64,000 nucleotides of DNA from Thereva unica (taxonomy: Eukaryota > Arthropoda > Insecta > Diptera > Therevidae): the NCBI GenBank assembly GCA_949987705.1, contig OX465281.1, forward strand, positions 191,133,112 to 191,197,111, read 5' to 3'. Position numbers and translations under genes: made by a program. Below are positions 31,410 through 42,110 of the stretch, piece by piece (within the stretch, counting starts at the first letter, position 1; each line of letters begins with the position of its first letter). Under the pieces are notes generated by a model. It was not told the origin of the DNA. It was given only the letters and a program-made list of their open reading frames with translations, and did no database searches.

Positions 31410-33655
31410 TTATAGGGATGCACTGTCAAAATTTCAGCCCTTCAGCTTCAGAGGTTTGGGTTAACCCCATTTCATCCCCTTAGGGGATGAATTTCGAATA
31501 CTCGCCTCTTAGTGGATGTCCATGTCATTATAGGGATGCACTGTCCAAATTTCAACCCTGTAGTTCCAGTAGTTTGGTAAACCAAATTTTACCCCTTTAG
31601 GGGATGAATTTCGAAAAATCGCTTCTTAGTAAATGTCCACGATGCACTGTCAAAATTTCAGCCGTTTAGCTCCAGCGGTTTGGCTTAACCCCATTTAACC
31701 CCCTTAGGGGATAAATTTCAATCGTCCCTAAGTGGATGCCCACGTCATTGTAGTGATGCACGGTCAAAATTAGAGCCCTCCAGCTTCAGCGGTGTGGGTT
31801 AATCCCATTTCACCCCATTAGGGGATAAATTTCGAAAAATCGCTTCTTAGTGGATGTCCACGTCATTAAGGGGATGCACTGTCAAAATTTCAGCCCTATA
31901 GCTCCAGCGGTTTGGATAAACCCCATTTCACCCCCTTAGGGGATGAATTTCGAAAAATCGCTTTATAGTGGATGTCCACTCCATTATAGAGATGCACTGT
32001 CCAAATTTCAGCCCTATAGCTTTAGCGGTTTGTAAAAACCCCATTTCACACCCTTAGGGTATGAATTTCGAAAAATCGCTCTTTAGTGGATGTAAACGTC
32101 ATTATAGGGATGCTCTGTCAAAATTTCAGCCGTATAGCTTTAGAGGTTTGTATAAACCCCATTTCACACCCTTAGGGGATGAATTTCGAAAAATCGCTCT
32201 TTAGTGGATGTCCACGTCATTATAGGGATGCACTGTTAAAATTTCAATTCTATAGCTCCAGCGGTTTGGATAAACCCTATTTCACCCCCTTAAGGGATGA
32301 ATTTCGAAAAATTGCTTTATAGTGGATGTCCACGCCATTATAGAGATGCACTGTCAAAATTTTAGCCCTATAGCTCCAACGGTTTGGATAAACCCCTTTT
32401 CACCCCCTTAGGGAATGAATTTCGAAAAATCGCTTTTTAGTGGATGTAAACGTCATTATAGGGGTGCACTGTCAAACTTTCAGCCCTATAACTCCAGCGG
32501 TTTGGGTAAACCCGCTTAGGGGATGAATTTCGAAAAATCGCTTCTTAGTGGATGTCCACGCCATTATAGGGATGCACTGTCAAAATTTCAGCCCTATAGC
32601 TCCAAAGGTTTGGATAAACCCCATTTCACCCCCTTAGGGGATGAATTTCGAAAAATCGTTTCTTAGTGGATGACCACGCCATTATAGGAATGCATTGTCA
32701 AAATTTCAGCCCTATAGCTCCAACGGTTTGGATAAAGCCCATTTCACCCCCTTAGGGGATGAATTTCGAAAAATCGCTTCTTAGTGGATGTCCACGCCAT
32801 TATAGGGATGCACTGTCAAAATTTCAGCCCTATAGCTCCAGCGGTTTGGGTAAACCCCATTTCACCCCCTTAGGGGATGAATTTCGAAAAATCGTTTCTT
32901 AGTGGATGTCCACGCCATTATAGGAATGCACTGTCAAAATTTCAGCCCTATAGCTCCAACGGTTTGGATAAACCCCATTTCACCCCCTTAGGGGATGAAT
33001 TTCGAAAAATCGCTTCTTAGTGGATGTCCACGCCATTATAGGGATGCACTGTCAAAATTTCAGCCCTAAAGCTCCAGCGGTTTGGGTAAACCCCATTTCA
33101 CCACCTTAGGGGATGAATTTCGAAAAATCGCTTCTTAGTGGATGTCCACGCCATTATAGGGATGCACTGTCAAAATTTCAGCCCTATAGCTCCAACGGTT
33201 TGGATAAACCCCATTTCACCCCTTAGGGGATGAATTTCGAAAAATCGCTTCTTAGTGGATGTCCACGCCATTATAGGGATGCACTGTCAAAATTTCAGCC
33301 CTATAGCTCCAGCGGTTTGGGTAAACCCCATTTCACCCCCTTAGGGGATGAATTTCGAAAAATCGCTTCTTAGTGGATGTCCACGCCATTATAGGGATGC
33401 ACTGTCAAAATTTCAGCCCTATAGCTCCAGCGGTTTGGGTAAACCCCATTTCACCCCCTTAGGGGATGAATTTCGAAAAATCGCTTCTTAGTGGATGTCC
33501 ACGCCATTATAGGGATGCACTGTCAAAATTTCAGCCCTATAGCTCCAACGGTTTGGATAAGCCCCATTTCACCCCCTTAGGGGATGAATTTCGAAAAATC
33601 GCTTCTTAGTGGATGTCCACGCCATTATAGGGATGCACTGTCAAAATTTCAGCCC
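31410..33655 (-). repeat. ~117-bp tandem array, about 20 units, partly dimeric
   Basis: About 20 units spaced near 117 bases, with a few shortened (for example the one at about 31640). From about 32600 to 33600 units mostly alternate between CCAGCGGTTTGGGTAAACC and CCAACGGTTTGGATAAACC variants, giving a ~235-base dimer, and are very alike. Units from 31400 to 32350 are clearly more divergent. Confidence 0.95.
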
Positions 33656-33869
33656 TTTAGCTCTAGCGGTTTAAGTTGTGCGTTGTCTGTCAGTCAGTTA
33701 CTTTTTATACAATAGAAAAAAATCCCCTTGCAACTTATTGAACCCCATTTCACCCCCTTCAACCCTTTTGTTCTCTATAAAAAGTAGCCTATGTCCGTCT
33801 CCAAGGTCTAAACTATGTCTGTTGCAAATTTCATCAAAATCGGTTTAGTGGTTTAGGCGTGAAAGCGTA

Positions 33870-33871
<2 letters not shown>

Positions 33872-33934
<63 letters not shown>
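33872..33934. repeat. (CAGA)n microsatellite of the HINE 5' region
   Basis: About 15 perfect CAGA units, at the place where copy 1 has only a short GTCT/GTAT tract. Confidence 0.95.
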
Positions 33935-33960
33935 GTTACTTTCGCATTTATAATATTAGT

Positions 33961-35029
33961 AAGGATTTTAGTAAATTGCGATTTTCCAATTTTGCTAAAT
34001 TTTATGGAATAATATTTTGTTTATTATTTAACAATGCCACCAAAAAAACATCAATTTAAAAACAGCAAAAAATATTGCCAGCTTTAAGTTTTTATCAAGT
34101 AACAATCTTACGTAAAAAACTGGTTTTCTTTAATGAAGTTTTTCAGTTTTTATGCAAATTACCGCAACCGCAAATAACCCCTTTCCTTCTGCTTCTTATA
34201 AATATTCGTAAGTGGCAAAAATTAACGGTAACACCTTTAACCGCTTTACATTGAAATTTTGCTTCACTTGATTCCTTCATTTTGATTTTGAATCAAGCCA
34301 CACCCTTATATTTGGGCGGAGTTTTATTATGTTTTTACGATTTCATTGGCTCCCAACAATTTCAATGCGGCTATGAATGCGTTGATGCCAGGTTTCGTTT
34401 AATTAAAAATTCATTTCTAGTGGCGGTGATTGTCATAGTTTAGTGGTTTTCGAGGTGGAACGTAGTGTGTGGGTTTTAAATGTGGGGAAAGATGGCTATT
34501 GTATTGAATAACTGAGGTAAGCTGGACTGGAAATTAAATGGTTGAATTTATAGTAAAAATAGTTGAGCATTAAAAGCGGGGATATTTAGTTTATTTTATG
34601 GCTTGTTACACGCAAAAAGTGAAGGAACACAATTTTTTGCGTCGTAGCTGTATTTTTAATTGATCTTACATAATTATTTTTTTTTTAAATTATATTTCCC
34701 ATTTATTTATGTAAATTTTTATACGATTTACGTATACATTTATTTTATAGGAATTAAAATATTTTTTTACAAAAATTGATAAAAATCTACAATAATTGCT
34801 ATTTATTGAAATGCAAAATAATTGTTTCTGAATCTACGGCGGGGGCATGGCGTGCTTTCAATTTGAAGGGATGGGCAAAACTTTTTAGTATTACATTTAC
34901 AGTAAAGCCTACATGTGTAGTATCCTGTTCGTGCGGAATTCCGCTTTGTAGAAATTCCATATAACCCGTCTAATTCCGCTTAGCTGGGAGAGTTATGTAG
35001 ACAATGTAGATCTGACTGATGTTACCAGC
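33961..35029. other. Gene-free stretch
   Basis: AT-rich, no coding or RNA signal; short near-palindrome TTGATT...AATCAA around 34270-34303. Confidence 0.5.
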
Positions 35030-35280
35030 GCCGGCTCTAGCCCTTGTTGAGGGTGGAGCGACATTGTCTTTCGGCGCCCTTTGGTCGACGCTTTCCGTTC
35101 ACATAAATTGTATTTCCAGTTGTCTTCGATAAAACTTTTTTCGAGCACTGCCTGCCTGCATTTCCTTACGGGATTATATCTCCCCTTTTGCAAGCCTTTA
35201 TGGGCTGGGGGCCCCGTAAGGATTTCGATGGTGGTTTCAGGCTCACAGCCCCGCCTGTAGCGGTAACGCTGGAAGTACAT
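35030..35280 (-). repeat. Unclassified ~240-bp repeat, copy 2
   Basis: Inverted counterpart of 29878-30120, from AGCGCCGGCTCTAGCCCTTG to CCGCCTGTAGCGG. Confidence 0.65.
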
Positions 35281-35449
35281 AATTGCATTGCGATGCATGA
35301 ATGTGATAGCAGATCAAGTTTACACTGAATATTTAAATGATGGCAGACCTATTAATGCGTAGTGCCGCGATGCAATGCAACAGTTGCTTAACTTTTAACT
35401 TTTATGCATACAACGCATTCAATACTCTGTCAAATTGGTCTTAATTATG

Positions 35450-35950
35450 CGAAATATTTCTCATTTCTAAATTTAAAATAATTTAAAAAAAATGCTGAAA
35501 AAAATTCCTTTGAATAAATGAGCGTTTTCATTCATAAACCGACAGTTCCCCGCAGTCGCAAGCAACACAACCTCCTCGGGCAGAAGCGCGTATGCGACTG
35601 GCAGGAAACGTCAACAATCTAGTAATCAAAGTGATAAAAACACAAATTTCGTATTTTTTAGTAGAAATTACTACAAATTATTTCTGTAGCATATGTGTAA
35701 AATATAATAACCGTAAAATAAAAAAAATATATAAAAACGGGTGTTTTTCAGTCATAATTTGTAAATTTTTTAAATAATCATTGAAGTCCCAGGAAAATAC
35801 ACCTCCCTTTAGCAATACGCAGTCGCGACTGATTACATGGCAGCAAGTGATTTAATAGGAGGAGTTAACTGAAGCTTTTGTCTGAACTTTTAAACATTTT
35901 TAAGAGCTTAGCTGGGGAACATGCGCGGGATGTCACGAGGTTTGAAAACA
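35450..35950 (-). repeat. Inverted sister of the repeat at 21820-22310
   Basis: Shares CAGTCGCGACTGATTACATGG, read as CAGTCGCGACTGATTACATG, and GCAGTCGCAAGCAACACAAC with the earlier copy in opposite orientation. Similarity runs about 490 bases and ends in CACGAGGTTTGAAAAC. No coding content established. Confidence 0.7.
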
Positions 35951-36833
35951 ACTATACCCGATTACAAAAGGTCTGAGCGGCAGCTTCTTCTCATCTACAG
36001 CAACAAGGCTTGCTCCTTCCAGGGTTTAAGGCGGCCCATCATATTGGGCTCACCGGCCCCTAGGGATCTGGGTTGTTCTGATGAGCTAATTCGGCCATCG
36101 CCTCCAGAAGACTTCCTTGCATGGTAAGTAGTTGTTTCGTGGTCAGGAGAGGTTTCGGATTGTTACTCGCAGACACGCCCATTCTGACATTTTCTGCTAT
36201 TTGACAGAAGGTCGGCTTTGGAATCGTAGACTTCATTGTGGGTGCGTCCGACTTTTCTGCAGGCTTTTCAAACCGGCCAAAGCCTTCGCCCTTTTCGAGG
36301 ATGTAACCCTCTTCTTAGTAAGAAAATCGGTATCCCTTTCCTCCTCGGGGGCCACGCAGACCTTACCAGCCTCTACACCGGAGCAGCCAGCTTCCAGATA
36401 TCGCGTAAAACATTTTCGGACTGCGCCACCTAGTCTTCTGAAAGTGGTAGTTTTTTCGAGTCACCTCTCCGATTAGGTGCCTTTACTTGTACTTCCGCAA
36501 GAGATCTAAGGAGATCTCCCAATGAAGGAGTGATCTCAAAGTACTCCATCCCTGGGTTTACGGGCTCAGACTGCCCTGAAGAAGAATCCTGAAAACTCTC
36601 CTTCACTGGGACCACATTCGACACCTTGATGGATGGATCCAAAAATATCTAGTCGTCCTTGTAGGTTGTCCTTTTGGGAGCTGTCGGTGCCCAGAAATGC
36701 TTGGAGCGTTAGCAAGTGATGCATCTACAAGAGTTTTTTTAGGGTATTTCTATATTGATACCACGATCTGGGCGAGAAAGGACGGTCGCCCATGGCAGGG
36801 CACCGTATCACCTAGCTAATTCAAGGAAGGCTA
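35951..36833. other. Unrecognised stretch with short open frames
   Basis: GC-richer than its surroundings. A minus frame 36642-36430 (MDPSIKVSNVVPVKESFQDS...) is open for 70 codons, rich in Ser/Glu, with no domain I recognise; further minus-strand pieces towards 36140 are broken by stops. It might be a decayed LINE ORF1, since the MDPS start resembles nearby LINE-type sequence, but I cannot support that. Confidence 0.3.
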
Positions 36834-36842
36834 ATTCAAACC

Positions 36843-37036
36843 CATGGTACAATAATACAAGGTAGGCTCATAAGGAAAAGCTCTGGCTTCGTGACGTCAC
36901 TCAGATCTCAGTTCATAAGGGAAAAAAGCTTTCGCCTAACGTCACTCAGATCTTTTCTCTAACAAATTGCGTTTAAGCTTTTCAAGATGGAAACAAAGTT
37001 TTTCCTTATGAGCCTACCTTGTATTATTGTACCATG
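36843..37036. mobile_element. Mutator-type (MULE) MITE with 9-bp target duplication
   Basis: 194 bp with perfect 37-bp inverted repeats starting CATGGTACAATAATACAAGG. The 9-base direct repeat ATTCAAACC flanks it at 36834-36842 and 37037-37045. A 9-bp duplication with long perfect inverted repeats is the usual Mutator signature. The interior is non-coding. Confidence 0.85.
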
Positions 37037-37045
37037 ATTCAAACC

Positions 37046-38016
37046 GAAGTTTGCCTGGTATCCGAAGTCCATCGTTAGTAGTACCAAAAATTACCCACAA
37101 AGATACGACGCTCTCAAAATTTCCCATAAGCTCCCTTGCGAGTGAATATCAATCGACAAGGTGCAAGCGAGACAAAATTCAATTTAAAAACAAAACAAAA
37201 TTCGAAGAAAGAGAGGGTAAATAAAGAAATGTTATTTCACTAAGTGCGAAAGAGACGCATTGATTTCTCTTCTCCGCAATTTTTTGTGCCGTCTGGACTT
37301 TTATTTTGCTTGTGTGAATTCATGTACCATCTTCGTGTACTTCCTGCTCTGCATGTGTTTGTGTAGTTTGCCGTTGCTCCGCCCTCTCGCCATTCCGGAG
37401 CGCGTATATGAATAGACAGAAGATCATAGATTTTTACTTTCCTTTTTCTTCGCACAGAAAGGATTACATTGTCGTATCTTTCTGAGTAATTTTTGGTAGT
37501 ACATTCACGCAGTACCATTCATTACTTTAGCACGATTGTTTACACATTAGGATTGCGATTTTGATCGAGTTTAGATCCGTCGTATTCAATCTACTTCATG
37601 GACCTCAAGCAGGATGTGGCTTAAAGCATGTACGATCGGTCTTGGAGTCAGTGCTTCCTGCTTGTGCCGTGTTCGAGTCATATTTATGAGTACATAGACT
37701 TGGCTAGCTACAAACAACGCCCTCAAAAAGTGCCATCAAAATTTTATTTTTTGCTCGAAATTTCTTTTTCATTTTGGCGAGCGACCGCTCCACTCGCTCT
37801 ACCTCAGGGCCGGCGCTCGATGTTACAGTGACTGGACAGTTGGATAATTTGAAAATGCGTGCGTGCAAAAGTAAAAATCATTACAATGTACCGCGCTTCT
37901 GCGGTATTATAGTATTAAAAAAAAGAAGCTGATAAAATCGCTTGCCTATCCCTATTTGGCGTTTTTTAAGGTTCTGTATATTCTCGTACCTATAAATTTT
38001 ATTGAGTAGGTATTAC
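37046..38016. other. No gene recognised
   Basis: Mixed sequence with short open frames on both strands that match nothing I know. Confidence 0.45.
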
Positions 38017-38880
38017 ATTAGAAAAGATGAGATTAGTCCTAAAGAGAAATTTGTGTCAGTAATTGAGTAAGTCATCTATGCATTTATTCTTTATAATATC
38101 ACTAGGCCTGCAATTACGTTATTTTGCAGATTTTTAGCCGCAGAAACTTTGCAACGTCACATCAGTGACGTTGCAAAGAATCAGTAAGCAGCGCTCTGGA
38201 AGAATTATTGATTCAGTAGGTTATGCTATTATTAACGAACTGAAATCCGAGATTACTAAAATGAAGGAGCAGTCATTTTTAAAAATTGCTGATGGTTTCA
38301 CCGAAAAATGGAACTTCCCCAATTGTCTAGGAGCCATTGATGGCAAGCATGTTGCCCTAAAAGCTCCTCCCATATCTGATAGGTTATTCTATAACTATAA
38401 GGTAGAAGCCAACTTTCGCAATATATTCAAGTAATTGCAATGTGTTTTTCGTAGCCCTTTTTTCATTAGTCTGTAAGGCTATTAGTGATGCAGAATACCG
38501 ATTTACCTACATATTTGGTTATTGGAGCTTTTGGGATCAATGGGGATTCCAATATTTTGTTATCATAAGATTTTGGAAAACCGGTGCTAAACGAAGATCT
38601 TAAGGGAATAAGGCCTTTGATGAGGAAGAGCTACCATTTTATTTTATTGGCGATGGTGGGTTTCCTTAAGCGAAAAGGATGGTGAAGCCATTTAGTACCA
38701 AAGCACAATTTACAGAAGAACAAAAGATTTTCAATTACAGACTAAGCAGAGCTGGAAGATATGTTGAAAATGCATTTGGAATTCTCTGCACAAAGAAAAC
38801 ATAATTTTGCCATCCTGAAAGAGCACAAAAGATCATAAGAGCTACTTGCCGACTTCACAATTGTTTATTAAATGTGTCTG
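38017..38880 (+). pseudogene. PIF/Harbinger transposase (HARBI1-like DDE_Tnp_4), degenerate
   Basis: An exon-1 remnant (KDEISPKEKFVSVIE, about 38020-38066) is followed by a ~64-base intron-like gap ending TTATTTTGCAG (38130). Exon 2 then opens with FLAAETLQ and RISKQRSGRIIDSVGYAI, then WNFPNCLGAIDGKHVALKAP (first catalytic Asp). After frame changes come AISDAEYRFTYI, FYFIGDGGFP, IFNYRLSRAGRYVENAFGIL (the catalytic Glu) and RATCRLHNCLLN. The second catalytic Asp region (YWSFWDQWG) is not conserved. No terminal repeats found. Confidence 0.8.
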
Positions 38881-39125
38881 CGAACAAATATATTTCTAAA
38901 GGTGCCTGTAAACGAGCATCATTTTGCAGCAATGTGTGGCCGGCAATACTGGCTGAACGACATTGCTCAAAATTCAGCATTATTTCCATCAATATGTTCA
39001 AACTTGCCGGCAATATATCCGTATATCCGGCATGTTGCCTTTGATATCGGTCGTCGTAGAGCGAAGATATTTAAACATTGCCGGCTATTTAAAAATGATT
39101 TCGAAATTTTCTTTGGACTAGAAGC

Positions 39126-39620
39126 ACTGACATATAATAATGGACTGCTCATCAGCAATTATTCCCATACAAACCGATGGCACCAAAAAGGTATAGCCGA
39201 CTCGCTCATCCATAAGCCCCCAAACTGACAGAAGCACTCAGAAGTAAAATCAGACTGACAGAAATAAAATCAGGTTAAATCAATTAGAAAAAAATAGACG
39301 GGTATAGTGATGTTTATATCTTTTGCTCTTTTCCCCATAGACCTCCGGATTTTGACATACAGAATGTCAGTTGCTAAAACAGGCGTTAAGAACTTAAATC
39401 AGATACACATAAAATTTGCAAATTAATGAAAAAAAGGCATTTTAAAAGGTGAAAAAGTGAAAATAGTGTTTATTAATTTTTTTAAACAAAATATTTGTTT
39501 TGTTTTAATGTTTTAAGTACGTATTTAAAAAAATGTAAATTTCAAAAGTGATTCCGGTGTTTACATGGAGATTGGTGCCATGAAAAATTCCTCATGAGCA
39601 GTCCATTCTATATGTCAGTG
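39126..39620. repeat. Inverted-repeat element (~495 bp)
   Basis: CACTGACATATAATAATGGA...GATGGCACC (39126-39185) faces its complement at 39566-39620. The part TTATTCCCATACAAA through AGAAATAAAATCAGGT also occurs near 53043-53195, so it belongs to a dispersed family. Confidence 0.6.
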
Positions 39621-39639
39621 ACTAGAAGTATGTTAGGGG

Positions 39640-41325
39640 GCGAACGGCTAACAAAGACCTCGGAAAGTGGTGGCACCCGATTTGTCACTTCTGTCAAGAC
39701 CCGAGAAAAGTCACTGCAGACGAACACCTAGCAGACCTGTTAGCAAGTCCTAATCCCACCTCCCCGCGGTGCCCTGGGGTACTTCTTCGGAAGGAGCTAA
39801 CGGGAGACGGGCGAATGGCGAGCTCTCTGCGCCACAAAACAGAGTTTTAAGTCGGTTGGGCTGAGGGTTAGCAACCCGCTCCCATAAAAAACACCATTGC
39901 TACGAATCGGCAAACAATGCCTCGGAACCGGATGGACAACACGACGACGACCTTTACTTTTCGAACAAGGACACGAATCGGATCATGGAATGTGAGAACA
40001 CTGTTGGCTGAGGGACGGCTGGATGAAGTCCTCAACGAGATGAATTGATATAAAATCAAGATCATGGGACTTAGCGAGACCAGATGGCCCGATGCGGTTT
40101 TTCGATCTATTCCAAGGGGAGACATCATTGTATGAATGGGTGACTTAAACGCACAGATCGGCCTTGGCAACACCGGCCTTGAACACACAATTGGAAACCA
40201 AGGCCTAAGCCAAGTTACCAATAACAATGGTGATCTTTTCGTTGACTTTTGTAGTTCCCACCAACTCATGGTAGGTGGAACTTACTTTTGTCACAAGAAG
40301 ATACACAAAAAGACCTGGGTATCGTCCGATGGTAGAACGAGAAATCAGATAGATCACGTGGCCGTCAGCCGCAGATGGAGAACTATTCTTGAGGATGTCA
40401 GAAGTTTCAGGGGAGCGGATACTGGAAGCGACCACCATTTGGTTGTAGCAACTATTCGCCTTAAAATCGCCGCAATCAGAAACGTAAACCGTAGACGGTT
40501 CAACGTAGATCTTCTGCGGGAGAGCGTTAAAAAGCGGGAATTTGCTGGAAACCTACAAGAATTATTAAACCAGCAAACCGTTTCTGACGGCACAAATATT
40601 GAAGAATTGTGGAGTATGACAAAGAGCGCGATATTGACGGCTGCGGAAACGAGCATCGGTTATGTCCAAAGAAACCAGCAACACTGGATCTCGGACACAA
40701 CTTGGCAAAAAATAGAACGCAGAAGGGCCCTCAAAAATAACGTAAACTCTACAAGCGACCCCGAAAGACGTTACCAACTGGAACGGGAGTACTCCCAATT
40801 ACACCGGGAGGTAAAGAGAAGTGTCCGGCGTGATAAAAGGCAGCAGATAAATGAGCTCGCAGAAAAAGCGGAAAACGCGGCAAACACAGGCAACAGTAAG
40901 GTGCTGTACCAAATTACTAAACAGCTCACGGGAAAGCACTCTACTAAAATGCATGCCGTTTAGAGTGCGGATGGAAGGCTGCTGTGCAGCGACGAGGAGC
41001 AGCTCCAAAGATGGAGAGATTACTTCTTCGCCGCCCTGAATGGTACACTTACACAGGAACCTCAGGAAAACAACAACAATGTACAGCCAATAAGAATCGC
41101 CACTCGGGCCCCATCCAAGACGGAAATAGTAACCGCAATTCATGCGATGGCCAATGGTAAAGCAGCAGGAAAAGATGGCATCCCGCCAGAATTGTTGAAA
41201 GCCGACTCAAGCCTCATAGCAGATGCGCTTCAGCCAATCCTACAAATAGCATGGAACACCTGTACCTTGCCGGAGGATTGGACGGAAGGTATCATAGTCA
41301 AAATACCAAAAAAAATAAAGAGGTA
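39640..41325 (+). pseudogene. RTE-like LINE: endonuclease and RT N-terminus, 3'-truncated
   Basis: From about 39918 the frame gives RIGSWNVRTLLAEGRLDEVL and IMGLSETRW (Asn and Glu of the endonuclease), then a stop at the GTA TGA near 40131. From 40136 to 40963 it is open: MGDLNAQIGLGNTGLEHTIG, RNQIDHVAVSRRWR, GADTGSDHHLVVATIRLK, and a long helical linker. About 80 residues between ETRW and GDLN are deleted. After 40963 a shifted frame adds MANGKAAGKDGIPPELLKAD and LPEDWTEGIIVKIPKK, the start of RT, where it ends abruptly at 41325. Confidence 0.85.
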
Positions 41326-42110
41326 GTGCTGGGTGTTTATGGCCCAAGGAGCAAAATATCCATGGCTCTGGGCACTACCCCCACTGTTTTTCAGTCTGAG
41401 GTTATCGCCATCCAGGTGTGTGCCCAGACTTGTATTAATAGAGCTCCAAATAGCTCCAACATTGTTATTTTCTCGGACAGTCAAGATGCACTGCTGCGTA
41501 TTAAATCACACAGGGTGTCAACAAAGACTGTTCTGGATTCTCTCCAACCTTTGAAATTCCTCAGCAGGAACAACAGCGTCACCCTGATGTGGGTTCCGGG
41601 CCACGAAGGTCGCATTGGTAATGAAATTGTCGGCAGCCTGGCTAGAGTAGGCGCAAACTCATCACCTATCGGTCCGGAACCTTTCTGTAGCTTAGCAAGC
41701 TGTCACGTAACAACGGCCATAAAAAATTGGGTGGACCAAATGTTTCTTCATAGCTGGATAAGGACCCAGGGTGCTCGTCAAGCTAAAAGATTCATCTAAA
41801 TCGATAAAGTTTAAGCGGAAAAATTATAAATCTCAAGAGGTGGGAGCTAAAAATAATAACAGAGCTCCTGACGGGACACTGTTCGCTGAACTACCATCTT
41901 AACAAAATAGGTCTGGTAGCCGACTGTTGCTGTCGATTCTGCAGGGCAGCTCCCGAAACTGCGGGGCACTTGCTCTGCGACTGTGAGGCTACATCGAGGA
42001 AGAGACTGAGCCTCCTCCATCGTGACTTACATACTCCCAGGGAGATTTGGAACAGAAACCCTAAATCAGTTTTAGACTATCTTAGAAGCCTTATCCTTGA
42101 TGGTTTTTAA
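41326..42110 (+). pseudogene. I/R1-like LINE RNase H and C-terminal domain
   Basis: Starts directly after the RTE break: VLGVYGPRSKISMALGTT, TVFQSEVIAIQVCAQTC (Glu), NIVIFSDSQDALLRIKSH (Asp), VTLMWVPGHEGRIGNEIVGS (His/Asp region). It then continues in a shifted frame with LLTGHCSLNYHLNKIGL, CCRFCRAAPETAGHLLCDC and ends DYLRSLILDGF before TAA. The domain would degrade the RNA of the RNA-DNA hybrid. The RT is missing: the left border is a chimeric junction. Confidence 0.85.

Larger units (their letters stand above)
31052..33960 (-). mobile_element. HINE/DINE-1-like element, copy 2
   Basis: Inverted relative to copy 1. The 5' end is at 33960 (complement of ACTAATATTATAAATGCG) and the 3' end at 31052 (ACTAGCATAAAACCCGCG). 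It has the same conserved block, a much longer (CAGA)n tract and a larger 117-bp array. The 3' unique segment (31052-31410) matches 17350-17710 of copy 1 with scattered differences. Confidence 0.7.

Noticed and set aside
16050..33655. The ~117-bp arrays as CRISPR-like repeats
   Set aside because: The units are contiguous tandem repeats without unique spacers, lie in eukaryotic Helentron-type elements and have no cas genes nearby.
38872..39228. 118-residue frame after the Harbinger transposase
   Set aside because: It starts in the transposase tail and runs through an inverted-repeat element shared with 53 kb; no domain or conservation.
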